Positions 43,949-51,978 of a stretch of DNA of 64,000 nt are shown piece after piece. A program made the position numbers and the translations under genes. This DNA comes from Castellaniella sp044508625 (GTDB lineage: Bacteria > Pseudomonadota > Gammaproteobacteria > Burkholderiales > Burkholderiaceae_B): assembly GCA_044508625.1 (NCBI GenBank), contig JBIQHJ010000004.1, forward strand, positions 1-64,000, written 5' to 3'. The notes beneath the pieces were generated by a model that was not told the DNA's origin, did no database searches, and worked only from the letters and a program-made list of their open reading frames with translations. Within the stretch, counting starts at the first letter, position 1. Each line of letters starts with the position of its first letter.

Positions 43949-44637
43949 CGGACGATCAGCTCCAGCCGCGAGGGTTGGTCCCAGATCCAGCCGCCGGGGC
44001 TGCGGCGCAGCTCGGGAAAATGGCCGGGTACGACGACGTCGGCGTTGTCGGCGATCCAGCGCAGCGTCTGCGCCGCGCGGTGCTCGTGGTCGTATTCATT
44101 GGTGGAACTCAGCATGGCCAGCTCGCGATAGGTCTTGCAGGCATCGCCCGCCAGTACCACGCGCTCGCCCGTGTCGCGAGTGTAGTGCAGCAGATAGCTG
44201 CCCGGCGTGTGGCCGGGCGCGTGGCGGTAGTACAGCCCCGGCACGAGCTCGCCCTCGGGCTCGTGGATCAGGCGCAGGTCCTGGCGCTCGAGGTAGTCGT
44301 TCATGCCCAGGCTGCAGAAGACGTCATCGTCGGAGGGACGATGGGCGTAGTCCCATTCGGCGGCCCCCACGTGGAACGTCGCGCCCGGGAACAGGTCGAT
44401 GTTGTTGGCGTGGTCGAAGTGCAGGTGGGAGAGGAACACCGTCCCGATGTCGCCCGGGGTCAGGCCTTTGCGCTGCAGGGCCTCGAGGAGCAGCAGGCGG
44501 GTGGAGTGGTGTCCCGTGTCGAACAGGATGGGGCCGTGGCCATCGGCCTCGATCAGGACGATCGCGGAAAAGCCGAAGAACCCGCCCTTGAAGCTCAGGC
44601 AGTTGCCCTCGACGAGCGTGTGGTGGCGAATGGCCAT
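43945..44637 (-). CDS. MBL-fold metallohydrolase, N-acyl-homoserine-lactonase-like
   Basis: 230 residues. The metal motif SHLHFDHANN (70-79) provides H71, H73, D75 and H76; HAPGHTPGSYLLH, LAGDACK and the terminal VVPGHFPE supply the remaining His/Asp ligands, so a two-metal site is complete. Overall it matches the AiiA-like lactonase group. Quorum quenching is possible, but its operon with L-2-hydroxyglutarate oxidase and a carboxylate-type regulator points to hydrolysis of a simple lactone of a hydroxy acid. It leads the operon from the divergent promoter region. Confidence 0.84.
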   Translation of the reverse strand: MAIRHHTLVEGNCLSFKGGFFGFSAIVLIEADGHGPILFDTGHHSTRLLLLEALQRKGLTPGDIGTVFLSHLHFDHANNIDLFPGATFHVGAAEWDYAHRPSDDDVFCSLGMNDYLERQDLRLIHEPEGELVPGLYYRHAPGHTPGSYLLHYTRDTGERVVLAGDACKTYRELAMLSSTNEYDHEHRAAQTLRWIADNADVVVPGHFPELRRSPGGWIWDQPSRLELIVR

Positions 44638-44661
44638 GTCAGCCCTCCTTGAGCCGAAAAT

Positions 44662-44687
44662 ATTATTAATAAGATTATCGATAGTTT
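44662..44687. promoter_or_regulatory. Copy 1 of a 26-bp element in the MBL/TRAP divergent promoter region
   Basis: It reads ATTATTAATAA, then GAT, then TATCGATA and GTTT. The second copy lies inverted at 44803-44828 and agrees at 22 of 26 positions. This copy sits 25 bp upstream of the MBL gene start at 44637, over the expected minus-strand promoter. Most likely a binding site of the FCD-GntR protein at 43289, by inference. Confidence 0.6.
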
Positions 44688-44802
44688 ATGCTCAGGGCGT
44701 CGCCCTGGCAATCCCGCCAGGCTCGATCGAGTGAGCCAATGTCATCGGATAGCCAATACCTGGGGTTTACCCGCTAAACGACGTTTATCACTTGCCAGCC
44801 AA

Positions 44803-44828
44803 AATTTATCGATACTATTATTAATAAT
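44803..44828. promoter_or_regulatory. Copy 2 (inverted) of the 26-bp element upstream of TRAP operon
   Basis: On the minus strand it reads ATTATTAATAA, then TAG, then TATCGATA and AATT, matching copy 1 at 22 of 26 positions. It ends 63 bp before the dctP-type ATG at 44892. The two copies, 141 bp apart in opposite orientation, would let one regulator act on both divergent promoters. Confidence 0.6.
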
Positions 44829-44891
44829 GCAGCATCAACCATACGCCCAATCCTGGACATCCGCTCCACCCTGGACATCAACGGAGGACAC

Positions 44892-45863
44892 ATGCGATTT
44901 TGCAAAACCATCATTGCCGGCCTGGCCCTCGCCCTGTCGTCGGCCGCCGCCCACGCCGAAACCTGGCAGATGGCCACGCCCTACCCTGAATCGAATTTCC
45001 ACACCCAGAACATCCTGCAGTTCGCCAAGGACCTCGACGCCGCGACGCAAGGCAAGCTGCGGATCAACGTGCACGCGGCGGGCTCGCTGATCAAGCACCA
45101 GGAAATCAAGAACGCCGTGCGCTCGCAGCAGATCCAGATCGGCGAGTTCATCATCTCGAACCTCGCGAACGAGAACCCGGTCTTCGCGCTGGATTCGGTG
45201 CCCTTCGTCGCCGTGTCCTTCGACGATTCGCGCAAGATGTACAAGGCCTCCAGGCCTGCCCTCGAGGAGGAGCTCGGCCGCCAGAACCTCAAGGTGCTGT
45301 TCTCGGTCGCCTGGCCGCCCCAGGGCCTGTACACGGACCGCCCGATCGACAAGATCGAGGACCTGCGCGGCCTGAAGTTCCGCGCCTACAGTCCGCAGAC
45401 CGAGCGCCTGGCGCAGCTCGCCGGCGCCGTGCCCACCCAGGTCGAGGTGCCGGACCTGGCGCAGGCCTTCACCACCGGGCGCGTCAACGCCATGCTCACC
45501 TCCACCTCGACCGGCGTGAACACCAAGGCCTGGGACTATCTCAAGTATTTCTATGACGTCGCCGCCTTCCTGCCCAAGAACATCGTCGTGGTGAACCAGC
45601 GGGTCTTCGATGCGCTGGATCCGGCGACCCAAAAGGCGGTGCTGGACGCGGCCGCCACCGCCGAGAAGCGCGGCTGGGAGATGGCCGAGGCCGACCACGT
45701 CGCCCAGCGCAAGGTGCTGCAGGAACACGGCATCGTCGTCGGCGCAGGCAGCCCCGCCCTGAATGCCGCCCTGCACGACATCGGCAAGAAGATGGCCGAC
45801 GAGTGGAGCAAGGAGGCGGGCGAGCGCGGCGCGGCCGTCCTGCAGGCCTACCGGGCCCAATGA
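44892..45863 (+). CDS. TRAP transporter periplasmic solute-binding protein (DctP family)
   Basis: 323 residues with a signal peptide ending near residue 23 (IIAGLALALSSAAAHA). The DctP domain begins WQMATPYPESNFHTQNI and contains QGKLRINVHAAGSLIKHQEI and DLRGLKFRAYSPQTERLAQL, the Arg-containing ligand region. ATGs are preceded by GGAGGACAC. First gene of a P-Q-M TRAP operon divergent from the MBL-gntR-lhgO operon, so a hydroxy acid or its lactone is a likely ligand. Confidence 0.88.
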   Translation: MRFCKTIIAGLALALSSAAAHAETWQMATPYPESNFHTQNILQFAKDLDAATQGKLRINVHAAGSLIKHQEIKNAVRSQQIQIGEFIISNLANENPVFALDSVPFVAVSFDDSRKMYKASRPALEEELGRQNLKVLFSVAWPPQGLYTDRPIDKIEDLRGLKFRAYSPQTERLAQLAGAVPTQVEVPDLAQAFTTGRVNAMLTSTSTGVNTKAWDYLKYFYDVAAFLPKNIVVVNQRVFDALDPATQKAVLDAAATAEKRGWEMAEADHVAQRKVLQEHGIVVGAGSPALNAALHDIGKKMADEWSKEAGERGAAVLQAYRAQ

Positions 45864-45890
45864 GCCTCCCAAAGGCATGAGGACCGTGCG

Positions 45891-46442
45891 ATGCGCAAGT
45901 TCCTGGATACCGTCTATCGGATCAGCGGCGGCCTCGCCGCCTTCTCTCTCGTCGGCATCACGGTCATCGTGTTCGGCCAGGTCCTGCTGAACCTGATCGA
46001 CTACGCCTCGATGACCTTCTTCGACAAGAGCTACAGCCTGCTGATCCCTTCGTATTCCCTGCTGTCCGGCTATGCGCTGGCTTTCGCCACGTTCCTGTCG
46101 CTGGGGCTGGGCTTTCGCCGGGCCGCGCACATCCGGGTGACGCTGGTCGAATCGCGCCTGCCGCCCCTCGCGCGGCGCGGCGCGCTGACGGTCGTGTCGC
46201 TCGTCGGCGTGGCCATGGGGCTGCTGTTCACCTACAGCCTCGGCCAGTTGGCCGCGCAGTCCTTCATGTGGGGCGACCGCGCCTCGGGCCTGCTGAGGAT
46301 CCCGCTGTGGATCCCGCAATCGATGCTCTGCCTGGGCGCGCTGATGTTCCTGATCGCCGCGCTCGACACGCTGGTGGAGGTGCTGCGCCGCGGCGAGAGC
46401 GAGGCATTGCGCATCGAGAGCCCCGCCGAGGAGGCCCTGTGA
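45891..46442 (+). CDS. TRAP transporter small permease (DctQ family)
   Basis: 183 residues with four hydrophobic helices, at about 13-35, 48-68, 88-110 and 128-150. The loop between helices 2 and 3 (LGFRRAAHIRVTLVESRL) keeps the HIRVxL pattern of DctQ. Its stop overlaps the dctM start by one base. Partner of the following permease. Confidence 0.87.
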   Translation: MRKFLDTVYRISGGLAAFSLVGITVIVFGQVLLNLIDYASMTFFDKSYSLLIPSYSLLSGYALAFATFLSLGLGFRRAAHIRVTLVESRLPPLARRGALTVVSLVGVAMGLLFTYSLGQLAAQSFMWGDRASGLLRIPLWIPQSMLCLGALMFLIAALDTLVEVLRRGESEALRIESPAEEAL

Positions 46443-47746
46443 TGTCCGACGCCATGATGTCCTTCATCCTCGTGGCCGTGCTGATCGGCGGCCTGGCGGT
46501 CGGCCTGTGGGTGTCGGTCGCGCTCTTTCTCACCGGCCTGGTCGGCGTGCTGCTGTTCTCCAGCGCCCCCGTCACCAACGTGCTGGCCACCAATATCTGG
46601 AGCTCCTCCTCCGAGTGGTCGCTGGCGGCCCTGCCGCTGTTCATCTGGATGGGCGAGATCCTGTTCCGCTCGCGCATGTCCAGGGACCTGTTCACCGGGC
46701 TGGCGCCGTGGATGCGGTCGATGCCCGGCGGCCTGAGCCACGTGGGCATTCTCGCCTCGGGCATCTTCGCGGCGGTCAGCGGCTCATCGGCGGCCACCTG
46801 CGCCACCGTCGCCAAGGTGGCGGTGCCCGAGCTCAAGGCGCGCGGCTACGACGAGAGCCTCGTGCTCGGCACCATCGCGGGCTCGGGCACCCTCGGGCTG
46901 CTGATCCCGCCGTCCATCATCCTGATCGTCTACGGCGTCGCGGCCGAGCAGTCGATCGCGCGCCTGTTCATCGCGGGCGTGCTGCCCGGCCTGCTGGTGA
47001 TCGCCCTGTTCATGGCCTACGTCGCGATCTGGTCGGCGAGCGGCCGCGTCGCGACGCCGCCCAAGGATCCGCCCATGTCCTTCGGGCAAAAGCTCAAGGC
47101 CTCGCGCACCCTGCTGCCCGTGACGCTGCTGATCATCGGCGTGGTGGGCTCGATCTACCTCGGGCTGGCGAGCCCCACGGACTCCGCCGCGGTGGGCGTG
47201 GTCATCGCGCTGCTGATGAGCTGGCTGTTCGGCGACCTGAACTGGCGGACCTTCAAAGAGGGCCTGCTCTCGGCGACTTTGTCCTCCTCCATGATCGCGT
47301 TCATCCTGGCCGGCTCGGCCTTCCTCACCATCGCCATGGGGTATTCGGGCCTGCCCGCCACCATCGCGCGCTGGATCACCGACATGGGCATGAGCCATTT
47401 CGTCCTGCTGGCGGCCTTGACGGTGTTCTTCATCGTGATGGGCTGCTTCCTGGACGGGATCTCGATCGTGGTGCTGACCACCGCGGTGCTTCTGCCCGCG
47501 GTCCAGGCCTCGGGGATCGACCCGATCTGGTTCGGCGTCTACCTGGTGCTGGTCGTCGAGATGGGGCAGCTCACGCCGCCGGTGGGGCTGAATTTGTTCG
47601 TCTTGCAAGGAATGACGGGGCGTGACATCCTTTACATCTCAAAGGCGGCGTTCCCGTTCTTTCTGATGCTGAACCTCGCCGTCGTGTTCGTGGCGATTTT
47701 TCCCGACATCGTCCTGTCCCTGCCCCGGATGATGTACGGCGGCTAG
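46442..47746 (+). CDS. TRAP transporter large permease (DctM family)
   Basis: 434 residues from ATG 46442, overlapping the dctQ stop (TGATG). DctM hallmarks: ALPLFIWMGEILFRSRMSRD near 62, SGSSAATCATVAKVAVPEL, GLLIPPSIILIVYG and the C-terminal GQLTPPVGLNLFVLQG. About 12 membrane segments. It completes the third full TRAP importer in the window; the substrate is inferred from the divergent lactonase/LhgO operon. Confidence 0.9.
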   Translation: MSDAMMSFILVAVLIGGLAVGLWVSVALFLTGLVGVLLFSSAPVTNVLATNIWSSSSEWSLAALPLFIWMGEILFRSRMSRDLFTGLAPWMRSMPGGLSHVGILASGIFAAVSGSSAATCATVAKVAVPELKARGYDESLVLGTIAGSGTLGLLIPPSIILIVYGVAAEQSIARLFIAGVLPGLLVIALFMAYVAIWSASGRVATPPKDPPMSFGQKLKASRTLLPVTLLIIGVVGSIYLGLASPTDSAAVGVVIALLMSWLFGDLNWRTFKEGLLSATLSSSMIAFILAGSAFLTIAMGYSGLPATIARWITDMGMSHFVLLAALTVFFIVMGCFLDGISIVVLTTAVLLPAVQASGIDPIWFGVYLVLVVEMGQLTPPVGLNLFVLQGMTGRDILYISKAAFPFFLMLNLAVVFVAIFPDIVLSLPRMMYGG

Positions 47747-47782
47747 CCGGGCAGGCCCTGGCCTTGCCGGAAAGGACGCGCG

Positions 47783-48370
47783 ATGACCCGAGCCCAGAAT
47801 GCCGTTCCCGATGACGATACCGGCCGCTCGACCCCCCGCGATGCGCGCGAGCTGCTGGATTTCTGGCGCGCGGCGGGGCGCGCCCGCTGGTTCGCCAAGG
47901 ACGAGGCCTTCGATGCGGAATTCGCCGGCCGCTTTCGCGACGCGCACTACCGGGCGGCCCGGCTGGCGCTCGAGAACTGGATCCTGCGGCCCGAGTCGGC
48001 GCTGGCCCTGATCCTGCTGCTGGACCAGTACCCGCGCAACGCCTTTCGCGGCACGGCCCACATGTTCGCCACCGACGGCCTGGCCCTGCGCTACGCGCGG
48101 CAGGCGCTGGCGGCCGACTTCCTGCCTCGCGTCGACCCGGCCCTGCGCAATTTCATCTGCCTGCCGTTCATGCACGCCGAGGACCTGAAAGTCCAGGACG
48201 AATCCGTCGCCCTGTACACCTCCCAGGTGCCCGATTCGCTGTACTGGGCGGTCGAGCATCGCGCGGTCATCCAGCGCTTCGGCCGATTTCCCCACCGCAA
48301 CGCCGTGCTGGGCCGCGACACCACGGCCGAGGAACGCCGGTTCCTGGACGAGGGCGGATTCGCCGGCTAG
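47783..48370 (+). CDS. DUF924 family protein
   Basis: 195 residues. The family signature is clear: LLDFWRAAGRARWFAKDEAFD near 22-42, LALILLLDQYPRNAFRGTAH near 75-94 and FICLPFMHAEDLKVQDESV near 120. DUF924 proteins are all-helical, TPR-like in fold, and of unknown function. It sits 36 bp after dctM and could be carried by the same transcript, but the family is widespread and usually not linked to transport. The 3' gap holds a 16-bp repeat array. Confidence 0.87.
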   Translation: MTRAQNAVPDDDTGRSTPRDARELLDFWRAAGRARWFAKDEAFDAEFAGRFRDAHYRAARLALENWILRPESALALILLLDQYPRNAFRGTAHMFATDGLALRYARQALAADFLPRVDPALRNFICLPFMHAEDLKVQDESVALYTSQVPDSLYWAVEHRAVIQRFGRFPHRNAVLGRDTTAEERRFLDEGGFAG

Positions 48371-48410
48371 CGGCGCTCCGTGCGCCGCGCCCCGTGCGCG
48401 CGTGCTCGGG

Positions 48411-48506
48411 AATGCACGGCCTCGAGGGTACGCGGCCCCGAGGGTGGACGGCCTCGAGAATGGGCGGCCTCAAGAGTGGACGGCCTCAAGAGTGGACGGC
48501 CTCGGC
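48411..48506. repeat. 16-bp tandem repeat array, six copies, running into the deoR-type 3' end
   Basis: Six contiguous 16-bp units start at 48411, 48427, 48443, 48459, 48475 and 48491; consensus (A/G)(A/G)TGGACGGCCTC(G/A)AG. The last one and a half units lie inside the DeoR-family gene and supply its stop codon (48486-48488). The unit is not a multiple of three, so copy-number change would leave the intergenic side free but alter the gene end if the coding copy were affected. No spacers, so not CRISPR. Confidence 0.8.
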
Positions 48507-49310
48507 GAGGCCGGCGGCCGCGCGCGGGGCCACGATGATTTCCACGCCCGCATCGCCCAGGAGGCTCGCGAGCGCCGCGGGCGGGCGCGCATCCGAAAGG
48601 ATCTGCCCCAGCTCGCCGGCCTCGGCCAGGCGGATGCTGGCCTGGCGCCGGTATTTGCTCGAGTCCGCCAGGCCCACGGCGTTGGCGGCGCGCGCGATCG
48701 CGGCGCGCTTGACCAGCACCTTGTCCAGGTCGAAATCCATGGGCGCGCCGTCGGTGTCGAATCCCGAGAAGCCGATGAAGGCGTAGTCGAAGCTGAACTG
48801 CTCGATGAGCGCGATCGCGAGCGGCCCGACCACCGCGCCGTCCCGGGTGCGCGCGGCGCCGCCCGCGACGATGGCCTCGATCGTCGGATGGCCGGCCAGG
48901 GCCAGCCCCACGTTGAGGTTCGGGGTCACGACGCGGCACCGGGTCCGGCTGTGCAGCAGGCATTGCGCGAGGGCCTCGGCGGTGGTGCCCACGTCGACGA
49001 AGACCGTCATCCTTTCGCCGATCCGGCGCGCGGCCTCGGCGGCGATCGCGCGCTTGGCCTCGATCGCGAGGTGGCGCTTGTCGTCGTAGCGGGGGCGCAC
49101 CCGGCCGTCGACGATGCCGGCGCCCCCGTGGAAACGCTTGAGGAGGCCGACGCGGTCCAGGAGGATGATGTCGCGCCGGATGGTCTGGTGCGAGGTGTCG
49201 AAGCGGCTGGCCAGGGCGTCGATGGTGGCGTAGCCCTGCCGGGTGACGATCCGGAGGATCTCGGCCTGCCGCTCGTTCAGACGGCCGGGTTCCTGAGAAA
49301 AATGTGGCAT
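48486..49310 (-). CDS. DeoR/GlpR-family transcriptional regulator
   Basis: 274 residues. The N-terminal DeoR HTH spans 12-66 (LNERQAEILRIVTRQGYATI, SHQTIRRDIILLDRVGLLKR), followed by the sugar-phosphate-sensing domain with FVDVGTTAEALAQ and VVTPNLNVGLAL, then FIGFSGFDTDGAPMDFD and DSSKYRR. The last residues AEAVHS are encoded by the tandem repeat. Divergent from the LOG-like gene across 61 bp holding the palindrome at 49315-49332; a matching site precedes the ABC operon at 50061, so both are its likely targets. Confidence 0.87.
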   Translation of the reverse strand: MPHFSQEPGRLNERQAEILRIVTRQGYATIDALASRFDTSHQTIRRDIILLDRVGLLKRFHGGAGIVDGRVRPRYDDKRHLAIEAKRAIAAEAARRIGERMTVFVDVGTTAEALAQCLLHSRTRCRVVTPNLNVGLALAGHPTIEAIVAGGAARTRDGAVVGPLAIALIEQFSFDYAFIGFSGFDTDGAPMDFDLDKVLVKRAAIARAANAVGLADSSKYRRQASIRLAEAGELGQILSDARPPAALASLLGDAGVEIIVAPRAAAGLAEAVHS

Positions 49311-49314
49311 CGTG

Positions 49315-49332
49315 ATGTAAGATAATTTACAT
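49315..49332. promoter_or_regulatory. DeoR-type operator between regulator and LOG-like gene
   Basis: ATGTAA (49315-49320), GATAAT spacer, TTACAT (49327-49332): perfect 6-bp arms. It lies 5-22 bp upstream of the DeoR start and 40-57 bp upstream of the LOG-like ATG. A second site of the same length and layout is at 50061-50078. Confidence 0.6.
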
Positions 49333-49371
49333 TATGGGGTCTCCCACATCCTACATCGTTTGGCGGCCGAC

Positions 49372-50037
49372 ATGAGCACTCCCACCCTTTCCTGGTCGCA
49401 GCGGGCGCGGGCCCTGCATGCCGGCGCCGCCTTGCGGTTCGACCCCTGGGCCTGGCGCTGGACGCCCGCGCCCGGGGATGCGCCCGAGGACCTGCGCGCC
49501 GTGGACGCTTGCGAGGCCCTGCGCGCGCTGGCGGGCATGCTGCGCCTGGTGCCGGTCGCGGTGATCGGGCCGCGCGAGGCGTCCGAATGGGAATACCGGA
49601 CGGCCGAGGCGCTGGGGGCGGCACTGGCGCGTCACGGCCTGCAACTGCTGTGCGGCGGGCGCACCGGCGTCATGGAGGCTTCGGCCAAGGGGCACCTGGA
49701 GGCGGGCGGCCAGCCGATCGGCCTGCTGCCGGAAAACGACTGGCGCAAGGCCAATCCCTACATCCGCGTCCCGATCGCCACCGGCATCGGCAAGTCGCGC
49801 AACGTCATCATCGCCCAGTCCTGCCCGGTGCTGATCGCGGTCGGCGGGGGCTACGGCACCATGTCCGAGATCGCCTTCGGCCTGCATTTCGACCACATGG
49901 TGCTGTCCCTGGGTGACGCCCCCGGGATGCCCGGCGTCATACCCTGCGATTCGGTCGAGGACGCGATCCGGCGCACGGCCGAGCATTTGCTGCGCGTCGA
50001 GCCCGAGGCCCCGGGCGCGAGCCCCGCATCGTCATGA
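49372..50037 (+). CDS. LOG/TIGR00725-like Rossmann protein
   Basis: 221 residues from ATG 49372 (TTG 49360 possible). Two glycine motifs define the SLOG/LOG superfamily: CGGRTGVMEASAKG (94-107) and VGGGYGTMSEIAF (157-169); the second corresponds to the PGGxGTxxE motif of cytokinin-activating phosphoribohydrolases, but with Gly-Tyr changes typical of the TIGR00725 branch. A nucleotide-ligand or nucleoside-monophosphate hydrolase role is therefore possible and unproven. Co-regulated by position with the DeoR gene and upstream of an ABC importer. Confidence 0.75.
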   Translation: MSTPTLSWSQRARALHAGAALRFDPWAWRWTPAPGDAPEDLRAVDACEALRALAGMLRLVPVAVIGPREASEWEYRTAEALGAALARHGLQLLCGGRTGVMEASAKGHLEAGGQPIGLLPENDWRKANPYIRVPIATGIGKSRNVIIAQSCPVLIAVGGGYGTMSEIAFGLHFDHMVLSLGDAPGMPGVIPCDSVEDAIRRTAEHLLRVEPEAPGASPASS

Positions 50038-50060
50038 AAGTGACTTCCCCGCCGGTCATA

Positions 50061-50078
50061 ATGTAAGTAAGCTGACAT
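50061..50078. promoter_or_regulatory. Second DeoR-type operator upstream of the ABC importer operon
   Basis: ATGTAA (50061-50066), GTAAGC, TGACAT (50073-50078). It has the same 6-6-6 layout as the site at 49315 with one mismatch in the right arm. It ends 32 bp before the permease ATG at 50111 and suggests a separate promoter for the ABC genes under the same regulator. Confidence 0.5.
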
Positions 50079-50110
50079 GGGCCCGGGGCGGGTCCTGCGG
50101 AGGCCACGCG

Positions 50111-50884
50111 ATGCTGCTGATCACTTTTGCCTACCTGCTGTTCCTGGCCACGCCGATCGCGCTGCTGTTCGTCGGCTCTTTCGGCGAGTCCTGGAGCAAC
50201 ACGGTATTGCCGCAGGGGTTCACGACCCGGTGGTACCTGGAGGTCGCGGCCGACCCGAGCTTCCAGCGGGCCTTCGCCTCCAGCATCAAGGTCGTGATCG
50301 CGACCTGCGTGCTGAACGTGCTGGTCGGCCTGCCGCTGGCCTACGCCATCTATTCCAGCGCGCGGCGCGGGGTGCGGCTGGCGGCCAAGATCATGGCCCT
50401 GCTGCCGATCGCGGTGCCGGACCTGGTGCTGGGCTTTGGCTTCATCCTGGTGTTCTCGTCGGACGCCGCGCCCTGGCTGGGCAGCACCGGCCTGCTGATC
50501 GCCGCCCATCTCATCCTGACGCTGCCCTATACCGTCAACACGGTGCTGGCCGACATGCAGCAACTGCGGCTGCATGATTACGAGCAGGTCGCCGCCACCC
50601 TCAGCGCGCCGTTCTGGACGCGCCTCAAGGACATCGTGCTGCCGCTGCTGAGCACCAGCGTGCTGTCCTCGCTGCTGACGGTGGCCGCGCTGTCGATCGG
50701 CGAATTCCAGATCTCCAACCTGATCTCGGGCTTCCTGTCCCGCACGTATCCGGTCGTGCTGCTGCAGGCCTTCTACGGCGCCACGGGCTTTGCCTGCGCG
50801 GCGACCGTGGTGCTGCTGCTGTTGGCCATCCTCGCCTCCTGCGCCAGTTCGCTGACGGCCTCGGCATCCAGCCGGCGCGCCTGA
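50111..50884 (+). CDS. ABC transporter permease (PotC/PhnV/ThiP-like)
   Basis: 257 residues with six helices; GGAGG precedes ATG 50111. The EAA coupling loop reads EQVAATLSAPFWTRLKDIVLP near 157-177. N-terminal LITFAYLLFLATPIALLFVG is helix 1. With the second permease at 53071 it forms a type I importer heterodimer of the polyamine/iron/thiamine/aminoethylphosphonate class. The unusual order permease-ATPase-binding protein-permease is noted. Confidence 0.85.
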   Translation: MLLITFAYLLFLATPIALLFVGSFGESWSNTVLPQGFTTRWYLEVAADPSFQRAFASSIKVVIATCVLNVLVGLPLAYAIYSSARRGVRLAAKIMALLPIAVPDLVLGFGFILVFSSDAAPWLGSTGLLIAAHLILTLPYTVNTVLADMQQLRLHDYEQVAATLSAPFWTRLKDIVLPLLSTSVLSSLLTVAALSIGEFQISNLISGFLSRTYPVVLLQAFYGATGFACAATVVLLLLAILASCASSLTASASSRRA

Positions 50885-50906
50885 GCCCAGTCCCCGGGAA
50901 CCTTCC

Positions 50907-51968
50907 ATGACCATCCAGTTCCAGTCCGTCGATTACCGCTATCCCGGCAGCCCCAACGGAGTATCCGGCGTCGACCTGGCCATCGGCGATGGCGAGTTCG
51001 TGGCCGTCATCGGCCCCTCGGGCTCGGGCAAGACGACGCTGCTCAAGCTGCTCGCGGGATTCGCGCGGCCCAGCGCCGGCCACATCGTGGTGGACGGCCG
51101 GGACGTGACCGGCCTGCCGCCCGAGAAGCGCCGGCTCGGGGTGGTGTTCCAGTCCTACGGCCTGTTTCCGCACATGTCCGCGCTGGACAACGTGGCCTAT
51201 CCCCTCAAGATCCGCGGGCTCGCGCGCGCCGAGCGCCGCGCCCGGGCGGCGCAGGCCCTCGATCGCGTCGGCCTCGGGCAATGGGCGCACAGCATGCCCG
51301 CGGCCATGTCGGGCGGCCAGCAGCAGCGGGTCGCGCTGGCGCGCGCGCTGGTGTTCTCGCCCAGCGCCCTCCTGCTGGACGAGCCGCTGTCGGCGCTGGA
51401 CGCCGCCTTGCGTGTCGAGATGCGCGAGGAGATCCTGCGCGTGCAGCGCGCGGCCAACATCGCCACGCTGCACATCACCCACGACCAGGAGGAGGCCCTG
51501 TCCATCGCCGACCGCATCGCCATCATGCGCGCCGGGCGCATCGTCCAGGTGGGCACGCCCAAGGACCTCTACGACCGCCCCGTCAACCGCTGGGTCGCCT
51601 CCTTCATCGGCCAGGCCAACCTGTGGGACGGGCGCGTCGGCCCCGACCGGCGCAGCGTGCGCACGCCGATCGGCGTGCTGGCCTGCGATGCGCAGGGACA
51701 CGACGCCGATGCGCCGGTGACGGTGCTGATCCGCCCCGAGGCCATACGGCCCGGCGGCGCGGCCCCGGACGGCGCCAACGTCCTGGGCGGCGTGGTGCGC
51801 TCCGACCGTTTCCTCGGATCCGCGCGCCGCGTCGACCTGGCCGTGGGCGAGGGCCTGGTGCGCATCGACACCCATTCCCGGGCGCCCTTCGAGACCATCG
51901 TGGTGCCGCCCGAATCGATTCGTTTGCTTCCCCCCGAGAGTCCCTCGGATTCCGCCACTTCCACCTAG
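50907..51968 (+). CDS. ABC transporter ATP-binding protein with TOBE domain (PotA-like)
   Basis: 353 residues. Walker A GPSGSGKT (36-43), Q-loop VVFQSYGLFPHMSALDN (72-88), signature MSGGQQQRVALARAL (near 132-146), Walker B ALLLDEPLSALDA and the H-loop ITHDQEEALS. A C-terminal TOBE_2 domain (about 240-350) is the regulatory part of PotA/FbpC-like ATPases. It drives the importer made of the permeases at 50111 and 53071. Confidence 0.88.
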   Translation: MTIQFQSVDYRYPGSPNGVSGVDLAIGDGEFVAVIGPSGSGKTTLLKLLAGFARPSAGHIVVDGRDVTGLPPEKRRLGVVFQSYGLFPHMSALDNVAYPLKIRGLARAERRARAAQALDRVGLGQWAHSMPAAMSGGQQQRVALARALVFSPSALLLDEPLSALDAALRVEMREEILRVQRAANIATLHITHDQEEALSIADRIAIMRAGRIVQVGTPKDLYDRPVNRWVASFIGQANLWDGRVGPDRRSVRTPIGVLACDAQGHDADAPVTVLIRPEAIRPGGAAPDGANVLGGVVRSDRFLGSARRVDLAVGEGLVRIDTHSRAPFETIVVPPESIRLLPPESPSDSATST

Positions 51969-51978
51969 GAGAACGAAC

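Noticed and set aside
43945..44637. Calling the MBL protein a quorum-quenching lactonase
   Set aside because: Motifs fit, but the operon (lhgO, FCD-GntR, TRAP) argues for a metabolic lactone; kept as an alternative only.
48411..48506. CRISPR-like array
   Set aside because: 16-bp units are contiguous without spacers and there are no cas genes.
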